From Fragilariopsis cylindrus CCMP1102 (taxonomy: Eukaryota; Bacillariophyta; Bacillariophyceae; Bacillariales; Bacillariaceae): a DNA stretch of 64,000 nucleotides. The notes under the pieces were generated by a model. The model was not told where the DNA came from and searched no databases. It saw only the letters and a list, made by a program, of their open reading frames with translations. This document shows, piece by piece, positions 56,041 through 64,000 of this stretch. The position numbers and the translations under genes are program-made. Where the stretch lies: the NCBI GenBank assembly GCA_900095095.1, contig FMBT01000303.1, positions 310,001-374,000 of the forward strand, given 5' to 3'. The first letter of the stretch is position 1, and each line of letters opens with the position of its first letter.

Positions 56041-57892
56041 ATGAGCAACTTTGAATCGCCGGATATTGATTGGTGCCGTCGTCGACCGACATGGAGGATG
56101 AGAAAAAGTTACAACACCAAAGACAAGGATAATAATAAAATTAACAATTACATAAGAGAACTTGTCAAAAGTATTAAATTATTATCCCGATCTTGATTGG
56201 TTGGCAGGCAAGCATCCTATTTATGGTACTAACAAAGATAATCCAACAACTAATGAAACTGAAAATGAGAATGACAATAATAACGACGACGACGTAAAAA
56301 CAACTACTGCTGATGTCTTATTCGAACGTCCATTATTCAAACAATTATTCGTTGTATGGATGGTAAACTTATGCAATATGATGCTCCAAAAAAAATGTGA
56401 ACGATAAGATGTTACGTCCAAAAATTAAAAAAGTGTATAAGCGTAAACGAGATGGATTACCAATAATGAGTGAGGTGGAATACGCACTCAATGAAATTGA
56501 GGCACAATCTGTCATAGCACTCTCAAAATGTTTAAAACAAAGTTTAAAAGAGTATACATTTGAAAATCGTTCCTTTGATTCGGGGGGTGGCAATGATGTT
56601 ATTTTCATGGCCGGCTTTCTTCAATTACTGTTACCAGGTGTTGCGAATCAAGTAAAACAAGTCGCATACATAGTTTGGAATGAAACAAAATGGGGTGATG
56701 ATAATGAAATGGGGGGATTTATTCCATTCAATGAAAATAAAAATATTTGGTAATGCAGCAGCAGCAGCAGCAACAGCCACAGCCACAGCCACAATGATAA
56801 TGATAATGATAATGAAAAGAACAACAATCACGAACAATATCGGAGTAATGATCTTAGAAAAAATAAAAAATATTCAATAAATGGTGGCCAGATCCGCGTG
56901 AAATTGGTATAAGAACAATAGAACATTTATCATATGATGTATGGGATGGATTAGGTATCATCAGGATGAAAGGTCGGGGATTATACAGTTAATATTTTAC
57001 TATCAGATCCGGATGATTATGAGGGTGGTGAATTTATAGTACTACCCCATGATGATATGGATGATAAGGATGATGATGATGATGATGACGACGATGATAG
57101 CAGCTATGCTATAACCAATAATGATAATGATAATAGTATCAATCCACTTCATCGATTGCATCAATTGCATGGACCACAACAAGATGACAGTAAAGATGAC
57201 AGTAAAGAGGATAGTAAAGATGAGGGAAATTTTAAGAAAATTACTGTAAAGCCGGATCGATTAAATGCAATTGTGTTTTTAAGTGAACTACAACATGGTG
57301 TTGAATCAATTGAATCAGAGGGACGGGTAACATTCGTGAACGAATTATGGAGATACGATGATGTACCATGTATGATCCGTCGTCCATCACCGATGGATAT
57401 CATATATGGTAATCCAATAATCTATTTGAATTTGATTCTGAATTCCCTAAACCTAAAATTAAACCTAAAATTAAATCAGCAATACCAATAGCAGTTGATG
57501 ACGTGGGTGATTATGAGGATGACGATGATTACGATGATGACGATGATGACGATGGCGTTGGTGATGTTGATGATGAAGCTGAAGATGAAGAAGGTGATTA
57601 TTATGACCCCCGATTCGACAAGGTAAATCGACACAAAATACAGCAGCCAGCAGTAACAGCAGCAACAGCAACAACAACAAAAATAAAAGAAGAAAGAAGC
57701 ACACTTTTAAATCTGTATGGTAATGATGATAATGATGATGCTTCTACTCACACTATAGATAAAATATTGCATAAAATATTTACTATATTCAATTTAAGCC
57801 TTCTTCTAGCTACTACTGCATTGAATACTAACTACTGTAATGGTTTGAGAAATCAAATAGTAGCATTAAAGAGTTTCTTCGTTGTTGTATAA
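56041..57892 (+). CDS. Prolyl-4-hydroxylase-like 2OG-Fe(II) oxygenase (frame interrupted at least five times)
   Basis: Frame pieces in order: from ATG 56041; then YYPDLDWLAGKHPIYG; then IEAQSVIALSKCLKQSLKEY (56397-56753); then PREIGIRTIEHLSYDVWDGL; then YHQDERSG near 56955; then LSDPDDYEGGEFIVLP; then RLNAIVFLSELQHGVESIES and RVTFVNELW (57250-57350); and an acidic tail to 57892. The HxD (HQD), the distal His (QHG) and the Arg after it are those of the P4H family, which hydroxylates proline or similar residues, often in the secretory pathway. Low-complexity Asp/Asn stretches lie between the two iron ligands. With so many shifts this may be a pseudogene, but all pieces look selected. Confidence 0.6.
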
Positions 57893-58332
57893 GTTGCTCT
57901 TGGTCGGTCCAAGCAAGCTAGACTCCCATGACAATACAGTATATTATGAAATCTGGAAGAAGAAAAAAAATCATCGTCGACCGCGGGCTAGGGGTGAGGG
58001 ATCATACAGTAGAATGGTCAATGATGTTTTGCTCAATTTTTAATCCCACAAACGATTGATTCGTGATTCGATGCATGCCGATAGCTACTGTACCTTCAAC
58101 CTTAACCTTGAACCTTGAACATACCCTACACATGCCGATGGTGGTACTTTCAACTTGTACAGATATAATAGAGGAGGATGAACCAAGTCTACGAGAAGTT
58201 AGGAAAAAGAGGAAAGGAATAGATTTCAGACGACGAACTAAACACAATAGACATACTGTATATACCACACAAAATTAGTATGAGATCCAATATAATCAGA
58301 GATATGCATCGTCTGGTGGGACGGCAGCTGTA
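57893..58332. other. Intergenic, about 440 bp
   Basis: A short repeat, CTTCAACCTTAACCTTGAACCTTGAAC, lies near 58092-58118. Otherwise nothing is recognised. Confidence 0.4.
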
Positions 58333-59390
58333 ATGGTAGCCTTCTTCACGACCTTGTGTTTCCTGATCTCCTTCGGAACAACCTTGACATTTGCCTTCAC
58401 AACGACAACAACAACGACGACGCCGATCACGACCGCCCTTTCCCACGTACAAAAAATCAAAGGCAATATCAGGGTTTTGTTGCTGATTTTTACCATCCAA
58501 CAGCATCGACGACGACAACGTCGCTATCTTACTATAGTAGGAGCAATAATAATAAACCGTCGTCACCGTTTTCGTCGTTGTTTCCAACATCACCAGCACC
58601 ATCGTCACCATGTCCAACATTAACTATTCGAAGAGCTACTACAAGCGAAGACAACAACGGCAACGACAATGAGGTTGATGTTGATGTTGATGTGGATGAT
58701 CGATTAGCATTTAATTTTCGAACCACAATAGCATTAGTAGGTGGACAATCATTACTAATTGGTGTTGCTATTATAGTAGCGAAATTTTGTGGGACACCTA
58801 ATCTTGGACTTGGTCCGAATATAGATTTTGGTCTACCCAGTATTGGTCTTGGTATATTATGGTCGTTACCATTAGGTGCATTAGGAGTGGCATTGGATGT
58901 AGTGGAAGATAAATTCCCAGCATTGCAGGATGTCACAAAAGCAACACAAAGTTCCGTACTTAGTTTATTAGGTGGAACATTCCGACCAATTATTGGTACA
59001 ATTACAGCATTAGCATTAGGAGTTGCTGCCGGTCTGGGTGAAGAAATGTTATTCCGAGGTGTGTTACAAAACGAACTGGGGATACGTATCGGTAGTGATT
59101 ATATCGCTGTGGGGATTGCCAGTATTATATTTGGTGCACTTCATGCTGTCACACCCTTATATGCCGGCCTAGCAGGATTGGCGAGTGTCTATTTCGGATG
59201 GTTATATTTAGCAACAGGAAATTTAGCCATCCCCATTGTGACACATGCCTTTTATGATTGGGCTGCATTATTATATGCCCATTGGACGGTGGCTAATTTA
59301 AAGGAGAATGAAAAACAATCACTACTCGAATGGGGAGGACTCGGTGGTGGTGTAAGTGATGATGACGACGCTGCTGACGGCGATAAATAA
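58333..59390 (+). CDS. CPBP-family intramembrane metalloprotease, predicted plastid (one frameshift)
   Basis: The natural start is ATG 58333: MVAFFTTLCFLISFGTTL then TFAF, a signal peptide with plastid junction. At the A6 run 58451-58456 one missing base moves reading to the frame that continues NQRQYQGFVADFYHP and stays open to 59390. The body has several hydrophobic helices and the CPBP (Abi/CAAX protease) motifs: GLGEEMLFRGVLQNE (EExxxR), FGALHAVTP (His) and HAFYDWAALL (HxxxD). In plastids such proteases (SCO4-like) act in the inner envelope or thylakoid. About 352 residues if repaired. Acidic repeat VDVDVDVDD follows the presequence. Confidence 0.85.
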
Positions 59391-59796
59391 TTTATTTGTC
59401 GTCCTACTAACTACTAGTGTGCCAGGATGAAATAAATAAATCATAATGACATTAATTTTTAATTTATCCTATTAATAGTTGATCGGTTTCATCAGTAGGC
59501 TAGCCTACAATCATAATTACTAATCAATGGTACTGTAGTCTTTACTACGTTCCGGAAGCTTTTTACAAGGAAGATGTAAACAGCATGAATTGTTCAATGA
59601 GGCGAGGTAGCGTAGAATTGAAGTACTAGTAGATAGAAAAAAACGACCTAACTGAAGACGATGCTAAATATTTCATCGTGGAATCAAATATTACTGTTGC
59701 CAAATAAATAAACTGGATAACAATTTTTCAAAAATTTATGCACCTTGGCAGTGAACTGAACGTTTATAATGATGCAATCATAACAAATATTTTGTA
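59391..59796. other. Intergenic, convergent 3' ends
   Basis: About 400 bp of A/T-rich DNA; nothing recognised. Confidence 0.5.
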
Positions 59797-61456
59797 TTAC
59801 TTCATGGATACTTTTTGATAGACGAATGCTGCTACAGCGATAAGACTAGCTCCACCAAACAATTTTTTTGACATTGTGTAACTCTTTTGAATTGGTGTCT
59901 TGATCATACATGTTTCCTGTTCGAAGTATTCCATACGGATCCTATCATTTATGGCACGATGCTTACGCATAATTCCTTGTTTCACTGCTTGTTCATATGC
60001 ATCACTTAATGATACACCTCGACGACCGATCATGGTAAATGGGTGCTCATCAACAAAACTAGGGAATCTCGTATAAAAGAAATTACGAATGACTTGATGT
60101 ATTGTCGCCTTCATCTGTTGTGTTGCATCCGTGCAATAAAGATGCAGCGCTAGATCCGACAGGGCATTCCCCTCCTTCACTCGTGTCTTGGAGAAGGCGG
60201 GCAGGGCAGCGGAGAAGTCATCGTTTGTCTCTTTTAAGATCTCACTGAATATAGCGGCATCCCTAAGAGCTGTATTCATTCCCATCCCAATTGATGGACT
60301 AGTCGCATGTGCTGCGTCGCCCATGATGACAATACCAAGCTGTGTGGAATGATAAAAATTGCAATGAATCATACCCGTCTGATTCCATCGTTGACCGACC
60401 CATTGCTTTGCGAAGTCATCGGTATCGACGAGTTTGAATGCTTTTAAATTCTTCTTCACGTACTCCGACACGACCTTGTAATCATCACTTTTCAATTCAT
60501 CAGGCAATTTGTCAAAATTATTTCGAGCAGTACCAATTCCGATATTAACCAACCCACCTGTCTCTGGCAAGGCAATCCCTTGACAGTATGGAAATACATC
60601 GGGTAGAGCGCTCAAAGAAGAACCGGAAACACCCTCAGGTAAAGCAACATGCGTCTGCTTAAATTCTTGAAAGATATCCGTGGAGTCACATGAAAAGTTT
60701 GAGTGACGTTTTACAAGTGCCTCCCGAACGGTAGATCGTACACCATCACATCCGATAAGTAGATCATATAGGATGTAACATTCGACACTAGATTCAACAT
60801 TCCGTACCAGAACTCTTTTGTTTTCATAATCTACATATTGACATGTCGTTTTATACATTGATGTGTAGTTATCATCTTCAGTATGTGTTTCTCGAAGATA
60901 TCTAGCCATAGCTGCAACAACAAAATTCCTATCAACGATGAAAGCTTCAGGCAAGCCCGAGGAAAGCTTCGATGATGATGGAGATGAACCTATCGATTGA
61001 GTAATCTTCTTACTTCCTAAATACAAAGTGAATTCACGGAGGAGAATTCCTTTGTTTGGAAAGGTAAGAATGAAAAAGAAAAGAAAAAAATGATAGCAAT
61101 TAGTTCAGCTTATTTTGCATGATAGTATCATCTGTAAATAATATCGATCCACCAATGATGCTGTACTCACCTTCATCTTTGACGTAGTTTTCGTATAAAT
61201 TAGGAAGTGTTTTGATTGCATCCATCCCATGATCCGCTAAACCAAGCATCCAACTACGATGGTTCTCCGAAAGTTCTTTTTGGGGTATCGAACCATAATC
61301 TTGTCGGCCATCGATGAGAGTTACGTCATACGTCACAGTACAACCTGCTTCCTTATTTTTGTTCAGTAGAAGTGACGCAGTTAACAATCCAGCAGGTCCT
61401 GCCCCGCTGATAACGATGCGCTTTCTTTCTCTAGCTTGATTTGTAAGTCCGCCCAT
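59797..61456 (-). CDS. FAD-dependent monooxygenase, kynurenine-3-monooxygenase-like (two exons)
   Basis: Exons 61456-61171 and 61049-59797, joined over a 121-bp intron (donor GTGAGT, pyrimidine-rich tract, acceptor AAAG), give 512 residues. Without splicing the first frame stops 24 codons later. FAD motifs are complete: VISGAGPAGLLTASLLL (GxGxxG), LIGCDGVRSTVRE (DG) and IVIMGDAAHATSPSIGMGMN (GD). The QKELSENHRSWMLGL region matches the KMO-like Ser/Asn loop. The C-terminus has a membrane anchor, GGASLIAVAAFVYQKV, as in mitochondrial-outer-membrane KMO. Hydroxylation of an aromatic amine such as kynurenine is the best guess; other class A flavin hydroxylases remain possible. Confidence 0.85.
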
Positions 61457-61820
61457 TTTATTGTCGTTTTAGTTTTTGGTCTTTGGTTGTGTTGCCGTTT
61501 TAGTTTTGGTTGTGAGGTACAATATTTAAATATTATGAAAGTGTTGTCTTGCTTGGAGAAAAAATTGTCCTGCTTCGATAATGTCATACGGTATTGGAGA
61601 AAAGTAAACCGCTAAACTGGTAGCGCAAAATAGGAAAGAGCAGATTTGAAAAAGAAGATATGAAAAATGAAAAGATTCCGCGAATGAAAGCAAAATACTA
61701 GTACTTACTACTTACTGTACGTACCAAAAGAAAACAGTCAAAAGGCTGACACCAAACTTGTTTTATTCGTGAAACGACTGAGGCTACAGTACCAAAATTA
61801 CAACCAACCCGTCGTTACAG

Positions 61821-61875
61821 TACTTCCTCCGTGTCAACGCTTAATTCACCCGCGCTATCGGTTGAAAAATTCACC
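61821..61875. mobile_element. Solo or diverged MITE end related to the 26.4-kb element
   Basis: Starts TACTTCCTCC and after a spacer of similar length reads CGCGCTATCGGTTG followed by AAAAATT. The right end of the MITE at 26724, read inward, has the same blocks at the same spacing. The intervening 20 or so bases differ. The opposite end is not clear. Confidence 0.5.
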
Positions 61876-62344
61876 GTATAATTAATACGTTCAACGACGA
61901 AATTTGCAAGGAGGATGAGGGAAACTTGTGACTTTAACCCTCTAATTTGTGAGTACTGTAGATCTTAATATTTTAAGGTTTTAGCGTCTTGATTACGCGC
62001 AACATTTTCAACCTATGGAGGAGGCGGTTTTCTAGTCGGCGGCGGAAATTTCGGTGGTGGTGGTGGTCGTAAATGTAGGCGGTGGCGATTGCGGTGGTTG
62101 CTAGCGGTGGTGGTGGTTGCGATTGATACATTCATCGTTTATTACACCACAGCAAAAGTGAATGATTAATACAGTAGTTATGTTACACTGTTAGAATGAT
62201 ATAGCGTTCCCATTTTAGATGAACTAAAGTGATTGATTGATTCAATTTAAAGACTCGTAAATTAAAGATGACATTAATAGCTCTTCTTGGTTAAAGATGT
62301 ATTTAATTGTATTTAACTGTATTTTATTGTACTGTATTGTATTT

Positions 62345-62405
62345 TGTATATTGTATATTGTATATTGTATATTGTATATTGTATATTGTATATTGTATAT
62401 TGTAT
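62345..62405. repeat. 7-bp tandem repeat (TGTATAT)n
   Basis: About eight and a half perfect units. Confidence 0.9.
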
Positions 62406-62592
62406 TTCTATTATTATAGCATCCGTGTCTCTTTTTTTGTTGTTGTATTATGAGAGCTATAATATTCTGGATTGAATTCTTCATTTTATAATGTACATAA
62501 TATAATCGATTTATATTGTGTGTAGTATATAGTGTGTTTTCATATGCTTATGCAGTTCGAGTGTGTAGTGTGTAGTGTAATTTTATATGCTT

Positions 62593-63159
62593 TTATGCAG
62601 TTCGAGCAGTGACGGGAGTTGCCTTCAATGTTGGTGGTTTCGTTGCAGTTGGAACAAGTACACCGCTCCCAATAATTTTTAATTTATTAAAGAAATTCTT
62701 GACCGACAGTGATTTTCCAAATCCTGGTCGTTTTATTTTTTGTTGTTGTTGTGGATCGTTTCTAGATTCTGCTCTTTGTTTTTGTATTTCTAATACCTCT
62801 AATGCACATTGCAGGATTTCATTTTGAGTATATCCAGCATCCAATAACATTTGTGATCGTTTCGAAACAGGAATTCTTAAACAAATGTCTTTCTTATTAT
62901 TGCTCTTATTATTAATACCGCCGGCACTATTATTACTGGTATTATTTGCTTTATTACGACGACGACGTTTCTTCGCCTTTATGTATTCATATAATTCCAA
63001 ATTCCGTGTAGTTCCAGTATCAACGTAGTAGTCCCAATCGATTGTGATTGGAACACCAGTACAGGCTGGATTATCACCTAATATAATAGGATATTCTCGA
63101 ATGGTAAGATCGCCGAATGTTACTTCCTTCCCTTCTTGACTACTCAATGATTCTGCCAT
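62593..63159 (-). CDS. Stramenopile-type protein of unknown function
   Basis: 188 residues. The start KEVTFGDLTIREYPIILGDN then PACTGVPITIDWDY is a conserved opening that I recognise from many diatom and oomycete proteins of unknown role (V.FG...REYP..LGDNP). A basic region (KKRRRRNK) and Asn-rich spacer follow, then a helical part, SKRSQMLLDAGYTQNEILQC, with the usual late motif in which a ribosome-like helix precedes Arg/Lys. No signal peptide or membrane segment. Probably nuclear or cytosolic. Confidence 0.75.
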   Translation of the reverse strand: MAESLSSQEGKEVTFGDLTIREYPIILGDNPACTGVPITIDWDYYVDTGTTRNLELYEYIKAKKRRRRNKANNTSNNSAGGINNKSNNKKDICLRIPVSKRSQMLLDAGYTQNEILQCALEVLEIQKQRAESRNDPQQQQKIKRPGFGKSLSVKNFFNKLKIIGSGVLVPTATKPPTLKATPVTARTA

Positions 63160-64000
63160 ACTTGTAGTGATATTTTAGTGCTCTATTTTGTTGTGTTTCC
63201 TTGCTTTTCATATTTTGTGAGCAAAGAAGCAAACAGAAAGGTAAGCAGAGTGAGTCTTTTTAAATTTTTAATTCCAGTACGGCCTAAAGCAAAGCAGGAA
63301 AGTAAGCGCCTGGTATATGCATTATATATGTTTAATTGATGCTGACATAATTCTCCGTTTTAATTTTAAATCTGACCGATGACTGAATATTTTTGCGAAC
63401 TTCTTTAGTATCATCTATGCATTTATTCTTGTTCGCATTTTCTCTAGACAGCCAAGATTCAAAATCACGGTTTTTCAGGTGCATAACTAATTACTTTAGG
63501 TAGTATGTGAAGGCGAACAGCTAGCGTTTGTGTGTCGTCGATCGTGCATTATTTTCAAGAAAAGATTTCACCCAATCTCAATGGAAAAGTAGTAGGACCT
63601 ACAAGATTTTTTGAGCATTTATCATGCATTGTCTTGAGTCGAGTCGAGTGAGTCGATTCAAATCGACTCATGTCTAGAGTCAATCTTATTCCTTTTCGTT
63701 TTTAGTGCTGTATTTCAGATGATTTTATAATTTCTGTTCCAAGTAAGAACTAGAAGATCCAAAAATTCAACGCTTACCACATGTGGAAAAGGCGAACACC
63801 GATCTTTGTGATGTCGTGCGCGTATCATCATGAACAACTATGTCAATGGAACAATTTGGGTATGAAAGCAAAGATAGAAGATAGATATGCATAGATATTC
63901 ATTCTGCAGCAGTTTCGACACACGACACATTCGGCTTGACTGCTAGACTCTTATCAACAAACGAATATATCTACGACTAGCTAACTAGCTAACTACAGTA
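63160..64000. other. Intergenic to the right edge, no gene seen
   Basis: About 840 bp of A/T-rich DNA, with GAGTCGAGTCGAGTGAGTCGA repeats near 63637-63657. A gene may begin beyond the edge. Confidence 0.4.

Larger units (their letters stand above)
61457..62592. other. Intergenic, about 1.1 kb
   Basis: Holds the promoter of the monooxygenase, a MITE end (61821-61875), a GGTGGTGG-rich stretch (62025-62120) and the TATTGTA array. No gene seen. Confidence 0.5.

Noticed and set aside
57503-57600. Separate acidic small protein
   Set aside because: The Asp-rich frame continues the hydroxylase-like gene after another one-base shift, so it is better read as that gene's tail.

Overview
The window is nuclear DNA from a photosynthetic stramenopile, almost certainly a diatom. 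Several deduced proteins start with a signal peptide followed by the diatom plastid-targeting junction with an aromatic residue at +1. The clearest is ALAF/AP in a plastid glutamine synthetase; others are NAF/SG in a plastid GapC1-type GAPDH, SSAF in a 441-residue protein and TFAF in a CPBP protease. Introns are short, with GTAAGT-type donors. Proteins are rich in Ser, Asn, Asp and Gln homopolymers, and intergenic DNA is AT-rich.

Layout. (1) 1-14.5 kb is an accessory-looking, intronless block. It holds a very large gene with a 2OG-oxygenase-like core (1-4818, minus, continuing off the left edge) and a divergent 611-residue Cys-rich gene, separated by a three-unit tandem repeat. It also holds a small helical protein, a tRNA-derived SINE, an F-box/WD40-like gene, an RPA70N-like gene and a SWIM plus RING/PHD-like gene. 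(2) 15-35 kb is mostly conserved housekeeping: a deleted sirtuin, a two-repeat plastid protein, proline iminopeptidase, a radical-SAM-like protein without its cluster cysteines, plastid glutamine synthetase, AP-3 sigma, a Bax-inhibitor-1 protein, a J-protein, GapC1, a GT17 glycosyltransferase, a decayed membrane-protein gene and an RCC1-like gene. (3) 35.3-36.5 kb holds a composite inverted-repeat element (E1) and a single 5S rRNA gene. (4) 38-50 kb holds small unknown genes, a 13-repeat myristoylation-site protein, a prenylated PRL-type phosphatase, a membrane LRR protein and a DHHC acyltransferase. (5) 51.4-52.6 kb holds a second composite element (E2) with the same core as E1, next to or inside the 5' part of an SDR gene. 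(6) 54-63 kb holds a DUF1995 gene, a prolyl-4-hydroxylase-like gene, a plastid CPBP protease, a KMO-like FAD monooxygenase and a stramenopile-type unknown protein.

There is no operon logic; genes are independent. Plastid functions recur (nitrogen assimilation by GS, carbon metabolism by GapC1, plastid J-protein, CPBP, DUF1995), as do membrane traffic and signalling (AP-3, DHHC, PRL phosphatase, LRR, GT17).

Data caveat. Many otherwise convincing genes are broken by single missing bases, commonly in or beside a homopolymer (for example 1624-1628, 3579-3583, 9241-9247, 29813-29821, 58451-58456). This looks more like residual long-read deletion error than biology, so frameshifts here should not be read as pseudogenes without checking.

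The most unusual structures are the two composite elements E1 and E2, which share a roughly 180-bp core but have different terminal repeats and different internal satellite arrays.
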